From Methylobacterium persicinum (GTDB lineage: Bacteria; Pseudomonadota; Alphaproteobacteria; Rhizobiales; Beijerinckiaceae): DNA of 64,000 nt. Below are positions 8,161 to 17,032 of the stretch, in pieces. Positions within the stretch are counted from its first letter, which is position 1; each line of letters opens with the position of its first letter. Both the position numbers and the translations under genes were made by a program. The notes under the pieces were generated by a model that was not told the origin of the DNA, did not search any database, and worked only from the letters and a program-made list of their open reading frames with translations. The stretch is taken from positions 1 to 64,000 of the forward strand of contig NZ_BPQX01000014.1 in the NCBI RefSeq assembly GCF_022179525.1. Reading direction: 5' to 3'.

Positions 8161-8568
8161 TCAGGCCGCCTCGAAGGTCATGGCCGCTCCGTTCATGCAG
8201 TAGCGGAGGCCGCTGGGAGCGGGCCCGTCCTCGAAGACGTGGCCGAGATGGCCCTTGCACCGGGCGCAGTGGACCTTCGTCCGGACCATGCCGTAGCTGC
8301 GGTCCGTCGTCGTCTCCACCGCCCCTTCGAGGGGGGCGAAGAAGCTCGGCCAGCCCGTGCCGGACTCGTACTTCGTCCCCTGCTCGAAAAGGGGTTGCCC
8401 GCATCCGGCGCAGGCGAAGGTTCCTGGCCGCTTCTCGGCGAGCAGGCAGGACGTACCGGCCCGCTCGGTGCCGTGCTCACGAAGGACGCGGTACTGGTCG
8501 TCGCTTAGACGGGCCCGCCATTCAGCGTCGCTGAGGGCCTCGGGGGTGGCGATCGTGCTGTCGGACAT
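8161..8568 (-). CDS. msrB: Peptide-methionine (R)-S-oxide reductase MsrB
   Basis: A 135-residue MsrB that repairs methionine-R-sulfoxide in proteins, using thioredoxin as reductant. The zinc site is formed by CAGC near residue 53 and CARC near residue 100; the substrate region GTGWPSFF and the catalytic RYCMNG near the C-terminus are intact. The start is ATG 8568 with AGGAGTG just upstream. It is cytoplasmic, with no signal peptide. The gene follows the BrkB-family gene with a 44-bp gap and may share its transcript. Identification is firm. Confidence 0.95.
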   Translation of the reverse strand: MSDSTIATPEALSDAEWRARLSDDQYRVLREHGTERAGTSCLLAEKRPGTFACAGCGQPLFEQGTKYESGTGWPSFFAPLEGAVETTTDRSYGMVRTKVHCARCKGHLGHVFEDGPAPSGLRYCMNGAAMTFEAA

Positions 8569-8612
8569 GGGACACTCCTTTGCTGCAAATATAGGGAGCG
8601 CCCCCTCCGGCG

Positions 8613-9794
8613 TCAGGCCGCCGCGCCGAGAGTGTCGGCCATCCGCGCCCGGCGGGTGCCCAGGGGTTGGGGCTGTCCGGTCGTGGTGTCCCGGCCGGTC
8701 TGGTGTTCGATCTCGGCGTTGATCTCCCCGCCGACGAGGACGATCGTCGATGAGATCCAGATCCAGGTCATGAAGCCGATCACGGCTCCGAGGGACCCAT
8801 AGGTCTCGTTGTAGGTGCCGAAATTGCTCACGTACCAGGAGAAGAGCAGGGACGCGACGAGCCAGAGCAGCCCCGCCACGAGGCTGCCGACGCCGACCCA
8901 GCGCCAGCGGGCATACTCCCGGCTTGGGCCGAAGCGGTAGAGCACGGACAAGGCCCCGAGGATCACGATCAGCAAGCCCGGCCAGCGCAGGGCCGCGATC
9001 AGCCACGCCTCGGAGCCGAGCCCGAGGAAGTTGAACACCACCGGCACGACGACGATGGCATTGAGGGCGATGATGATGAAGATCAGCGCCCCGACGGTGA
9101 AGGTGAGGGAGCGCAGGTTGAGCATGAAGAAGTTGCGCTTCTCATCTTCCTCGTAGACCACGTTCAGGGCATCGAACATCGCCTTCATGGCGGCGTTCGC
9201 GCTCCAGATCGACACCAGAAGGCTGGAGAAGAAGGTGAGCCCCAGCGTGCCGCTGGGCTTGGCGGCGATGCGCTTCACCTGATCGCCGACGATCTCGACC
9301 GCGCCGGAGGGCAGCACCGCATGGAGCTGCGCGAGGTGATCGTTGATCGCGCTCGCATCGGCGAAGAGCCCGTAGAGCGTGACCAGGGCGGCGATGCCGG
9401 GGAACAGGGCCAGCAGGGTGTAGAACGTCACCCCCGCGGCGACCGCGAGCACCCGGTCCTTGAGGAACTCCAGGTAGACGCGAACGAGGATGTCCTTCCA
9501 TCCGGCTGCGGGGATGGCGGTGGGATGTTCGGCGTGCCGGCCGCGTTCGGGCTGGGTCGCCGCGATCATCCGCGCCGCATGGCCCTCGATGGACCGTGCG
9601 CCGCCCGCGCCGTTGGGCTTGCGCGCCTTGTGCTCCGCGGGTTCCGGCCCCGGCCGGGGTGTCGCAGGGGCCAGCGCCGCGACCCGGCGCGGCTGGGCGA
9701 CGGTCAGGGCGACGAGGGCCGTCCCGAGCATCAGGATCCACAGGGTCGAAGCGGTCTCGGGCGGTCCGCTCGGGCGGGGGGAAGGCGTCGGCAT
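8613..9794 (-). CDS. YihY/BrkB family inner-membrane protein
   Basis: A 393-residue membrane protein taken from ATG 9794; an in-frame upstream start at 9890 would add a basic, unlikely extension. The first 90 residues hold one hydrophobic segment and a Pro/Ala/Arg-rich stretch. From about residue 105 the YihY/BrkB core follows with six membrane helices, including VLAVAAGVTFYTLLALFPGI, SIWSANAAMKAMFDALNVVY and the late GSLGAVIGFMTWIWISS. Older names such as 'ribonuclease BN' for this family are wrong. The function is not established; transport is suspected. The tail after residue 365 is polar. Confidence 0.85.
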   Translation of the reverse strand: MPTPSPRPSGPPETASTLWILMLGTALVALTVAQPRRVAALAPATPRPGPEPAEHKARKPNGAGGARSIEGHAARMIAATQPERGRHAEHPTAIPAAGWKDILVRVYLEFLKDRVLAVAAGVTFYTLLALFPGIAALVTLYGLFADASAINDHLAQLHAVLPSGAVEIVGDQVKRIAAKPSGTLGLTFFSSLLVSIWSANAAMKAMFDALNVVYEEDEKRNFFMLNLRSLTFTVGALIFIIIALNAIVVVPVVFNFLGLGSEAWLIAALRWPGLLIVILGALSVLYRFGPSREYARWRWVGVGSLVAGLLWLVASLLFSWYVSNFGTYNETYGSLGAVIGFMTWIWISSTIVLVGGEINAEIEHQTGRDTTTGQPQPLGTRRARMADTLGAAA

Positions 9795-9918
9795 CGGGGA
9801 TCGTGTCGGAGAGAGCCTGAGCGGTATTGCCACGCTCTCTGAGCGCAAACGTCGGCCCGGCCTCACCGTTCCGCGACTTTGCCCTGCCACGGATCAGCGC
9901 GTGGCGCGTTGTGCCGGA

Positions 9919-11031
9919 ATGCCAAGAAAAAACTCCCCACAAGTCCTTCCGCAAGTGTCCCCGCAGGTCCCCTCGCAAGCCCGCCTCGGCTTCTGCTGCA
10001 CCTTCGTCCTCGACGAGCCGCCTGGGACCCATGCCACCCTGAAGGCGGCGCGGGAGGCGACCCGCGCCATGAACCTGACGACGGTGACCATGGCGCATCT
10101 CGCCAAGCTCAACCCCGCCGACCGGCGGGAAAAGCTCGTCGGAGTCGTGAGGCACAACCTGACGGCCCTGTCGCGCCAGATCGCCTGGGTCGGTGCCCGC
10201 CCGCCCATTGAGCGGCTGCTGCGCATGGGCAGCAACGTCCTGCCCGGCTACACCCATCTCGCCGTCAAGGCGCTCTACGCCGAGCCGGACCTGCGCATGG
10301 CTGTGGAGACCGGGCTCGCGGAGGCCGGGGTCCTGGCCCGCAGGCTCGGCGTGCGGCTGAGCTTCCACCCCGGCCCGTTCTGCCTGCTGGCGAGCCAGAA
10401 CCCGGCGGCGATCGAGAATGGCCTCTCCGAACTCGACTACCATGCCGAGCTGTTCGGCCTGATGGGCTATGGCGGCGGCTGGCACCCGCATGGGGCCCAC
10501 ATCAACATCCATGTCGGGGCCGGGGACCCCGGCGTCGCGGGGTTCCGCGAGACCCTGCCCCGGGCGAGCCGCCTCGCCCGGGATCTCGTGACCGTGGAAA
10601 ACGATGAGAACCTCTTCGGCCTCGACGAGGTGCTGCGCCTGTCCGACCTCGTGCCGGTCGTCTTCGACCTGCACCACCACTGGGTGGAGAGTGGCGGCGA
10701 TTACATCGAGCCGGACGATCCCCGGATCGCCCGGGTGATCGAGTCCTGGCGCGGGGTGCGGCCGGTGGCGCATATCAGCGTGTCGCGGGAGGCGGTCCTC
10801 GCCGATTGCGACGAGGACCGCCTCCCGGACTTCCCCGCCCTGCGCGAGGCCGGACATTCCGTCCGCGACCTCGCCGCCCATTCGGACCTGATGTGGAACC
10901 GGGCGGTCAACGACCTCGTGGCCCGGCATCTCGCCTGGGCGGATTTCGAGATCGAGGCCAAGGCCAAGAACCTCGCCTCCATGCAGATCGCCGCGCACAT
11001 CCAGTCCATGGGCGAGGCCGTGGCGGCATGA
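9919..11031 (+). CDS. uvsE: UV DNA damage endonuclease UvsE/UVDE
   Basis: A 370-residue TIM-barrel endonuclease of the UVDE family, which nicks DNA 5' to UV photoproducts and abasic sites as an alternative to UvrABC. Visible landmarks are LGFCCTF near residue 24, NLTTVTMAHLAKLN, the LGVRLSFHPG strand, a metal-binding set HPHGAHINIHVG, VTVENDE and VFDLHHHWV, and a C-terminal MWNRAVND. These supply the His, Glu and Asp ligands for the metal cluster. The start at ATG 9919 is not preceded by a clear ribosome site, so the first 20 residues (Gln/Pro/Ser-rich) are uncertain. It is divergent from the BrkB gene. Confidence 0.9.
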   Translation: MPRKNSPQVLPQVSPQVPSQARLGFCCTFVLDEPPGTHATLKAAREATRAMNLTTVTMAHLAKLNPADRREKLVGVVRHNLTALSRQIAWVGARPPIERLLRMGSNVLPGYTHLAVKALYAEPDLRMAVETGLAEAGVLARRLGVRLSFHPGPFCLLASQNPAAIENGLSELDYHAELFGLMGYGGGWHPHGAHINIHVGAGDPGVAGFRETLPRASRLARDLVTVENDENLFGLDEVLRLSDLVPVVFDLHHHWVESGGDYIEPDDPRIARVIESWRGVRPVAHISVSREAVLADCDEDRLPDFPALREAGHSVRDLAAHSDLMWNRAVNDLVARHLAWADFEIEAKAKNLASMQIAAHIQSMGEAVAA

Positions 11032-11077
11032 CCGCAAGGCTTGCGCGGCGCCTTGGGCGTGCTCTAGGCATCGACGG

Positions 11078-11629
11078 ATGAAGACCGCCGATTGCGACAT
11101 CCTCATCGTGCCCGGGCTCGGGGGCTCCGGGGAGGGCCACTGGCAGGCACGCTGGGCCGGTCGGCTCCCCACCGCCCGGATCGTCGCCCAGGACGACTGG
11201 CACACCCCGAGCCGCGACGAATGGTGCGGGCAGGTCGCCGCGGCGGTGCGGGAGGCCACCCGGCCGGTGATCCTGATCGCCCACAGTCTCGGCGTCGTCG
11301 CCTGCGTCGAGGCGGTGCCGCTATTCCCCGAGGGCGTGGTGCGCGGCGCGCTGTTCGTGGCCGTCCCCGATGTCGAGGAGGCGCCGAACCTGCCGGATAC
11401 CGTGCGCGCCTTCGCCCCCCTGCCCCGCGATCCCCTGCCCTTCCCGTCCCTGCTGGTGGCGAGCCGTACCGACCCGCACTGCTCCTACGACCGTGCCGAC
11501 GACTTCGCCCATGCCTGGGGGGCGCTCACCGTGGATGCGGGCGAGTCGGGCCATATCAACATCGCCAGCGGCCACGGACCCTGGCCCGAGGGACTGATGC
11601 GGCTCGCCGGGTTCATGAAGGGGCTGTGA
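11078..11629 (+). CDS. RBBP9/YdeN family serine hydrolase
   Basis: A 183-residue small alpha/beta hydrolase of the RBBP9/YdeN type. The family's start IVPGLGGSGEGHWQARW is near residue 9, the nucleophile elbow AHSLG near residue 68 carries the catalytic Ser, an Asp lies in SRTDPHC, and the His is in ESGHINIASGHGPWP close to the end. The substrate is unknown. It is 46 bp downstream of uvsE on the same strand; co-transcription is possible but no functional link is evident. Confidence 0.88.
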   Translation: MKTADCDILIVPGLGGSGEGHWQARWAGRLPTARIVAQDDWHTPSRDEWCGQVAAAVREATRPVILIAHSLGVVACVEAVPLFPEGVVRGALFVAVPDVEEAPNLPDTVRAFAPLPRDPLPFPSLLVASRTDPHCSYDRADDFAHAWGALTVDAGESGHINIASGHGPWPEGLMRLAGFMKGL

Positions 11630-11702
11630 GGGACTTCGTACGGCTGGTGCCGGGCGGCCCCGGCTATTAGCTTGTTCCCGTTTCGAATTCGGGAGGCCGA
11701 GT

Positions 11703-11951
11703 ATGTCCCCGCGAGCCATCAAGATCACCGATGGTGGTGAGTTGGCGATCCCGGCAAGCTTCCGTCAGGAACTCGGCGTCGAGGTCGGGGACACCGTCCT
11801 CGTCGAGGTCGCCAACGGCGAGCTGCGTGTCCGCTCCCGGAGTTCCGCCGTGGCCAATGCCCAGAGGTTGATGCGTCAACTCGTGTCCGACGACATCAGC
11901 CTTGTGAATGAACTGATCGCCGACCGGCGCGTGGATGCTGGCAGGGATTGA
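11703..11951 (+). CDS. AbrB/MazE-type antitoxin of a VapBC-like pair
   Basis: An 82-residue protein with an N-terminal swapped-hairpin AbrB domain (ITDGGELAIPASFRQELGVE, then VGDTVLVEV). This domain binds operator DNA as a dimer. The C-terminal 35 residues, from SAVANAQRLMRQ onward, would form the toxin-neutralising tail. A ribosome site GGGAGG precedes ATG 11703. The stop codon is followed after four bases by a PIN-toxin reading frame that is broken (11956-12345), so this antitoxin now appears to have no active partner at this locus. Confidence 0.88.
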   Translation: MSPRAIKITDGGELAIPASFRQELGVEVGDTVLVEVANGELRVRSRSSAVANAQRLMRQLVSDDISLVNELIADRRVDAGRD

Positions 11952-11955
11952 TCGG

Positions 11956-12345
11956 ATGGCTGAACGCTATGTCCTCTATGCGTCGGCGCTGCTGAGCCTG
12001 TTGCAGGGCGAGGAAGGCGAGGAACGGGTCGAGGCCGTCCTCGGCTGATCTGTCATCTCGTCGGTGAACTATTCGGAGGTTGTGGCGAAGATCGTCGAGC
12101 GGGGCGGCACGGTCGAGTTCGCTGCGGCGGTTCTCGATCCCCTGCATCTCGACACGGTCGATTTCGATCGGCCCCAGGCCATCGAAGCGGGTCGGTTGAG
12201 GGCGGCGACGCGCCGGGCAGGTCTGTCCTTCGGGGACCGCGCCTGCCTTGCGCTGGCGGCCGTCCAAGGCCTTCCCGTAATGACCGCCGATCGGGCTTGG
12301 GCCGAACTTCCCCTAGCCGGGCTGCGGATCGAGCTGCTCCGTTAA
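11956..12345 (+). pseudogene. PIN-domain (VapC-like) toxin, inactivated
   Basis: Reading from ATG 11956 gives the start of a PIN ribonuclease, but TGA at 12046-12048 stops it after 30 codons. The same frame then continues without interruption to 12345 with the rest of the domain: SVNYSEVVAKIV, then SFGDRACLALA and VMTADRAWAEL, which hold the remaining acidic residues. The first catalytic Asp, normally in VLDASALL, is Tyr (TAT at 11977). Either change should abolish activity. A GTG at 12064 could give a fragment lacking the first catalytic strand. There is no sign of a selenocysteine element after the TGA. Confidence 0.85.
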
Positions 12346-12418
12346 CCCCGCATTTACCCTCGAAGCGTCGAGTGTGGCCTGGGGTGGCGCGCTGCCGTCC
12401 CACCCCCCGGAGAACCCC

Positions 12419-12643
12419 GTGACGCGCAAAGACCTCCTCGCCCGCCTCGAAGCGGTCCAGGCCGCCCTCGGCCCCCGGGCCAACAAGACCTTCAACTCAT
12501 CGCTGTTCAACGACGCGGCGCTGCTCAAGCGGATCGAGGCCTTCGAGGCCCAGGTCGGCGAGCCGGAGAAGGCGAAGGTCGCCGACTACACCGGCAACAT
12601 GTTCTCCCGCATCGCCAACAGGCGGGCGGCCGCCGGGCGCTGA
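12419..12643 (+). CDS. Small conserved-looking protein, function unknown
   Basis: A 74-residue, mostly helical, soluble protein. I chose GTG 12419 because a GGAG lies about seven bases upstream, and because residues N-terminal to it (from another GTG at 12374) are low-complexity and Pro-rich. The sequence has charged helices (LLARLEAVQAALG and KRIEAFEAQVGEPEK) and an Arg/Ala-rich end. It ends 23 bp from the stop of gyrA, which is convergent. I do not recognise a family. Codon use resembles the neighbouring genes, so it is probably real. Confidence 0.6.
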   Translation: MTRKDLLARLEAVQAALGPRANKTFNSSLFNDAALLKRIEAFEAQVGEPEKAKVADYTGNMFSRIANRRAAAGR

Positions 12644-12665
12644 CGCGCCCGGCCGTGAGGGAGGA

Positions 12666-15383
12666 TCAGGCCGTCTCGGCCTCGCCCTCCCCTTCCTCCT
12701 CGCCCTCGATGTGCTCGACCGAGACGACCTTCTCGGTCTTGTCGGTGTTGAACACGGTCACGCCCTGTGAGGCGCGGCCGACGATGCGAATGTCGTCTAC
12801 CGGCACGCGGATGAGCTGGCCCCCGTTCGTGACCAGCATGATCTGGTCCGACGCCTCCACGGGGAAGGACGCCACGAGGTGGCCGTTGCGGGCGTTGACC
12901 CGCATGGCGGTAATACCCTTCCCGCCCCGGCCCGACGTCCGGTACTCGAAGGACGACGACCGCTTGCCGTAGCCGCGCTCGGAGATGGTGAGCACGTATT
13001 GCTCGGCCGCCCCCATTTCGTTGTAGCGATCCAGGGAGATGGCAGCCGCCTCGGCGCCCTCCTCCGGCTCCTCGTTCCCCTCTTCGACCTCGCCGGTCAC
13101 CGCCCGGCGCATCTTCAGGTAGCCCGAGCGCTCCTCGGGCGTGGCCTCGAAGGCGTTGAGGATGGTCATCGAGATCACCCGGTCGCCCTCGGCGAGGTTG
13201 ATGCCCCGCACGCCGGTCGAGTCCCGGCCCTTGAACACCCGCACGTCCTCGACGGGGAAGCGGATGCACTGGCCGAGCGCCGTGGTCAGCAGCACGTTCT
13301 GGTCCGGCCGGCAGATCTCGACGTGGACGATGTGGTCGCCCTCGTCGAGCTTCATGGCGATCTTGCCGTTGCGGTTCACGGTCGTGAAATCCGACAGCTT
13401 GTTCCGGCGGACGCTGCCGCTCGCGGTCGCGAACATCACGTCCAGCGTCTCCCAGGAGGCCTCGTCCTCCGGCAGCGGCATGATCGTGGTGATGCGCTCG
13501 GAGGTGTCCTGCAATTGCAGGATGTTCACCAGCGCCTTGCCACGGGCATTCGGCGCGGCCATCGGCAGGCGCCACACCTTCTCCTTGTAGGCTTGGCCCT
13601 GGCTGGAGAAGAACAGCACCGGCGTGTGGGTGTTGGCCACGAACAGGCGGGTGACGAAATCCTCGTCGCGGGTCGCCATGCCGGAGCGGCCCTTGCCGCC
13701 CCGCCGCTGCGACCGGTAGGTCGAGAGCGGCACGCGCTTCACGTAGCCCGCGTGGGACACGGTGACGACCATGTCCTCCTTCTGGATCAGGTCCTCGTCG
13801 TCCACGCTCGAATCGTAGTCGACGATCTCGGTGAGGCGCGGCGTGGCGAACTGCTCGCGCACCTCGATCAGTTCGTGCTTCACAATGCCCTGGATCCGCG
13901 CCCGGGAGCGCAGGATGTCGAGGTAGTCGGCGATCTCGTCGGCGAGCTTCTTCAGCTCGTCCCCGACCTCGTCGCGGCCGAGCGCGGTGAGGCGCTGCAG
14001 GCGCAGGTCGAGGATGGCCCGGGCCTGGATCTCCGAAAGGCGGTAGGTGCCGTTCTCCGCGACCCGGTGGCGGGGGTCGTCAACGAGGGCGATGAGGGGG
14101 GCGATGTCGTGGGCCGGCCAGTCCCGGGCCATCAGCGACTCGCGGGCGGTGTTCGGGTCCGGCGAGGTGCGGATCAGGCGGATCACCTCGTCGATGTTGG
14201 CCACCGCGATGGCCAGCCCGCACAACACGTGGGCGCGTTCCCGGGCCTTGCCGAGGAGGAACTTGGTCCGGCGGGAGACGACCTCCTCGCGGAAGTCCAC
14301 GAAGGCCTGGAGCAGGTCCTTCAGATTCATCAGTTCGGGGCGGCCGCCGTTCAGGGCGACCATGTTGCAGCCGAAGGAGGATTGCAGGGGGGTGAACCGG
14401 TAGAGCTGGTTCAGCACCACCTCGGCCATGGCGTCGCGCTTGATCTCGACCACGATGCGCATGCCGCTGCGGTCGGATTCGTCGCGCAGGTCCGAGATGC
14501 CCTCGACGCGCTTCTCCTTGACGAGCTCCGCGATCTTCTCGACCAGCGTCGCCTTGTTCACCTGATACGGGATCTCGGTGAAGATCAGCGCCTCGCGCTC
14601 CTTGCGGAGTTCCTCGACGTGGGACTTCGCCCGCATGATCACCGAGCCGCGGCCGGTCGTGTAGGCCTGCCGGGTCCCGGCCCGGCCGAGGATCATCCCG
14701 CCGGTCGGGAAATCGGGGCCGGGGACGATCTCGTTCAACTGCTCGATGGTCAGGCCCGGATCGTCGATCAGGGCGACGCAGGCGTCGATCAGCTCGCCGA
14801 GGTTGTGGGGCGGGATGTTGGTCGCCATGCCGACGGCGATGCCGCCCGCGCCGTTGACCAGCAGGTTCGGGAACCGCGCCGGCAGGACGAGGGGCTCCTC
14901 CCGCGACTCGTCGTAGTTCGGGCCGAAATCGACGGTGTTCTTGTCGATGTCGGTGAGGAGCGCGATGGCGGGCTTGGCGAGGCGGGACTCGGTGTAGCGC
15001 ATGGCCGCCGGCGGATCGCCGTCCACGGAGCCGAAATTGCCCTGCCCGTCGATGAGCATCAGGCGCATCGAGAAGTCCTGGGCCATGCGGACCAGGGCGT
15101 CGTAGATCGATTGGTCGCCGTGCGGGTGATACAGACCGATCACGTCGCCGACGATGCGGGCGGACTTGACGTATTTGCGCTCGGGCAGGTGCCCGGATTC
15201 GAACGCCGAGTAGAGGATGCGGCGGTGGACGGGCTTCAGCCCGTCGCGGGCATCCGGCAGGGCGCGGCTCACGATCACGCTCATCGCGTAATCGAGGTAG
15301 GAGCGGCGCATCTCGTCGGTGATGGAAACGGGGCGGATGTCGCTGGCGGGCGGCGGTGCGCCCGTCGGATCGGTCTCGGCCAA
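12666..15383 (-). CDS. gyrA: DNA gyrase subunit A
   Basis: A 905-residue gyrase A subunit. The breakage-reunion domain contains the catalytic Tyr130 in AAMRYTE. The C-terminal beta-pinwheel has the GyrA box QRRGGKG near residue 560, which tells GyrA from ParC. With GyrB it introduces negative supercoils into DNA. In the quinolone region, [10 protein letters not shown] has Gln91 where E. coli has Ser83, and keeps Asp95 (E. coli Asp87). The end is acidic (about 25 residues rich in Glu/Gly), as is common. The whole gene is intact; its antisense strand also reads open for long stretches because of codon bias. Confidence 0.98.
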   Translation of the reverse strand: MAETDPTGAPPPASDIRPVSITDEMRRSYLDYAMSVIVSRALPDARDGLKPVHRRILYSAFESGHLPERKYVKSARIVGDVIGLYHPHGDQSIYDALVRMAQDFSMRLMLIDGQGNFGSVDGDPPAAMRYTESRLAKPAIALLTDIDKNTVDFGPNYDESREEPLVLPARFPNLLVNGAGGIAVGMATNIPPHNLGELIDACVALIDDPGLTIEQLNEIVPGPDFPTGGMILGRAGTRQAYTTGRGSVIMRAKSHVEELRKEREALIFTEIPYQVNKATLVEKIAELVKEKRVEGISDLRDESDRSGMRIVVEIKRDAMAEVVLNQLYRFTPLQSSFGCNMVALNGGRPELMNLKDLLQAFVDFREEVVSRRTKFLLGKARERAHVLCGLAIAVANIDEVIRLIRTSPDPNTARESLMARDWPAHDIAPLIALVDDPRHRVAENGTYRLSEIQARAILDLRLQRLTALGRDEVGDELKKLADEIADYLDILRSRARIQGIVKHELIEVREQFATPRLTEIVDYDSSVDDEDLIQKEDMVVTVSHAGYVKRVPLSTYRSQRRGGKGRSGMATRDEDFVTRLFVANTHTPVLFFSSQGQAYKEKVWRLPMAAPNARGKALVNILQLQDTSERITTIMPLPEDEASWETLDVMFATASGSVRRNKLSDFTTVNRNGKIAMKLDEGDHIVHVEICRPDQNVLLTTALGQCIRFPVEDVRVFKGRDSTGVRGINLAEGDRVISMTILNAFEATPEERSGYLKMRRAVTGEVEEGNEEPEEGAEAAAISLDRYNEMGAAEQYVLTISERGYGKRSSSFEYRTSGRGGKGITAMRVNARNGHLVASFPVEASDQIMLVTNGGQLIRVPVDDIRIVGRASQGVTVFNTDKTEKVVSVEHIEGEEEGEGEAETA

Positions 15384-15563
15384 GTTGTGCGTCCGTCTGT
15401 ATCGGGGCCTGGGGCGGATCCGCCGGCGGCCGGGGGCCGGGCCGGGGCTGCGTCAGGCACTGCTGCGGAAGTGCAGTGATATCAGACGTTTGGTTAAGGG
15501 CTTTCGCGTGCGCGCGCAAGGGTCCGCAGGCGCGCAGGAGGGCTGTTCCACCGTCGGGGACGG

Positions 15564-15588
15564 TGCCCCGGCCATCGCGGCCGGGGCA
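15564..15588 (-). terminator. GC-rich hairpin downstream of the Tyr/Gly repeat gene
   Basis: A 10-bp perfect stem (TGCCCCGGCC / GGCCGGGGCA) with a 5-base loop lies 12 bp past the stop of the gene at 15600-15920. There is no T-run on the minus strand, so it may act as a weak or Rho-assisted terminator, or protect the 3' end. Confidence 0.4.
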
Positions 15589-15599
15589 GGTTCAAGGGC

Positions 15600-15920
15600 T
15601 CAGTAGAAGTAGATCGGCCGGCGGTAGTGGTGCCAATGGCGGCGATAGCCATAGCCGTAGGGGCGGCCATAGCCGTAATGGCGGCGATAGCCGTAGTGCT
15701 GGCGCCAGCCGTAGTGGCGGCGCCAGCCATAGTGCCGACGCCAGCCGTAATGGCGGCGCCAGCCGTAATAGACCTGCTGCACGGCGGCATCCGGAGCGCT
15801 CGTGGCGGCGGACATGGGCACCGGAAGCGGGGCGGCACGGACCGGGCCGGCGGTGGGACCGATGAAGAAGGCGGCGAGCAAGATCAGGATCGGCCAGCGC
15901 GGCAGTCTGAAGGTGCGCAT
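15600..15920 (-). CDS. Small exported Tyr/Gly/Trp/Arg/His repeat protein
   Basis: A 106-residue protein with an N-terminal signal (basic MRTFRLPR, hydrophobic WPILILLAAFFIG, likely cleavage after VRA at residue 29). After a short linker, residues 52-97 consist of six-residue repeats of the form Y-G-W-R-R-H that drift to Y-G-Y, ending in HWHHYRRPIYFY. The mature part is very basic and aromatic, with no Cys. Similar GYRR/YGWRRH-rich secreted peptides are common and unnamed in Hyphomicrobiales; none has a firm function. At the DNA level the repeats are 18-bp tandem units, so copy number could vary. Confidence 0.75.
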   Translation of the reverse strand: MRTFRLPRWPILILLAAFFIGPTAGPVRAAPLPVPMSAATSAPDAAVQQVYYGWRRHYGWRRHYGWRRHYGWRQHYGYRRHYGYGRPYGYGYRRHWHHYRRPIYFY

Positions 15921-16155
15921 CGTGTCGTCTCTCTCCCGTTGTCGGATACGGCCTGCGGGATTGCCGGTCCGTCCCAGGGAACGGCGGGAGGCGGGAAACG
16001 GTTCGACTGCTCCAGCTAAGGTTGTGTCGGCAACTACGCAGACAGCTAACCGATCGTGATCTCCGGGTGCGGCACGGCGGTCCCGCCCTTGCGGCGGCGG
16101 ACTGAAATCCCATTATCCCCCGGTGTCCGAGCGTCATCCGTCGAGCGTTGAACCC

Positions 16156-17022
16156 ATGCCCGCGCTGTCCGAACGTCTCCGAGCCCTGTTGCCGGGGCGC
16201 CTGAGGAATCGGCGACCGCGCGTGGCGGTTGTGCGCCTTTCAGGGACGATCGGGGCAGTCTCGCCCCTTCGGCCGGGACTCTCGATCGCCTCCGTCGCCG
16301 GCAGCCTCGAGCGGGCCTTTTCGCTTCCGGGCGTGAAGGCCGTCGCCCTGGTCATCAACTCGCCGGGCGGATCGCCGGCACAGTCGCACCTGATCTTCCG
16401 GCGGATCCGGGCGCTGGCCGAGGAGAAGTCCCTGCCGGTGGTCGCCTTCGTGGAGGATGTGGCGGCCTCCGGCGGCTATATGATCGCCTGCGCCGCCGAC
16501 GAGATCGTCGCGGACCCGACCTCCATCGTGGGCTCCATCGGGGTGGTCTCGGCGGGGTTCGGCTTCCCCGGCCTGCTCGAGAAGCTCGGCATCGAGCGGC
16601 GGGTGCACACGATCGGCGAGGCCAAGGCCATGCTCGATCCCTTCCGGCCGGAGGATCCCGCCGACATCGAGCGCTTGAAGCGCATCCAGGCGGATGTCCA
16701 GGCGCTCTTCACCGAATTGGTCTCCTCCCGCCGTCCGGGCCTGCCGACGGAGGAGAATCTGTATACCGGAGCCGTCTGGACGGGCCGGCAGGCCCTGCCC
16801 CTTGGCCTCGTGGATGCCCTCGGGGACGTCCGGTCCACGATGCGCGGGCGCTTCGGGGAGAAGGTCGATCTCGTGGCCATCGCCGAGGCCAAGGGCGGGT
16901 TCCTGAGCCGTCTCCTGCGTCGCGGCGCCCCCGGCAAGATCGGTGAAGCGGTCTCCACCCTTCCCGCCGAGGCCCTTGCCGCCCTGGAAGAGCGGGCGGC
17001 CTTCGCCCGCTACGGCCTGTAG
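16156..17022 (+). CDS. S49 family serine peptidase (SppA/SohB-like)
   Basis: A 288-residue single-domain S49 peptidase. A ClpP/crotonase-type fold is indicated by VVRLSGTIG, LVINSPGGSPAQSHLIFRRI near residue 70 and the nucleophile region VEDVAASGGYMIACAADEI with its Ser in ASGGY. The Lys of the Ser-Lys dyad is probably in IGEAKAMLDPF. No membrane anchor is obvious, unlike E. coli SppA, so this is a short cytoplasmic or peripheral form that may degrade signal peptides or membrane-protein fragments. I prefer ATG 16156; an in-frame GTG at 16123 gives 11 more residues. The gene is convergent with the chemoreceptor at 17033. Confidence 0.87.
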   Translation: MPALSERLRALLPGRLRNRRPRVAVVRLSGTIGAVSPLRPGLSIASVAGSLERAFSLPGVKAVALVINSPGGSPAQSHLIFRRIRALAEEKSLPVVAFVEDVAASGGYMIACAADEIVADPTSIVGSIGVVSAGFGFPGLLEKLGIERRVHTIGEAKAMLDPFRPEDPADIERLKRIQADVQALFTELVSSRRPGLPTEENLYTGAVWTGRQALPLGLVDALGDVRSTMRGRFGEKVDLVAIAEAKGGFLSRLLRRGAPGKIGEAVSTLPAEALAALEERAAFARYGL

Positions 17023-17032
17023 GCGCCCGCCG

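Noticed and set aside
12046-12048. TGA in the PIN toxin read as selenocysteine
   Set aside because: No SECIS-like hairpin is evident just after it, PIN toxins do not use selenocysteine, and the first catalytic Asp is also lost, so a pseudogene is simpler.
15458-15478. CACTGC-N9-GCAGTG dyad upstream of gyrA as an operator
   Set aside because: It is short, has no related copy in the window, and supercoiling control of gyrA usually does not need an operator.
12879-15479. Very long open frame antisense to gyrA (over 860 codons)
   Set aside because: It mirrors the codon bias of gyrA, is rich in Arg/Gly/Val/Asp without any domain, and gyrA itself is complete and conserved.
15920-16000. EcfG-type (GGAAC-N17-CGTT) stress promoter before the Tyr/Gly repeat gene
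   Set aside because: The minus strand has CGAAC-N17-CGTT with the right spacing, but the first base of the -35 box mismatches; with short motifs in GC-rich DNA I cannot call it.
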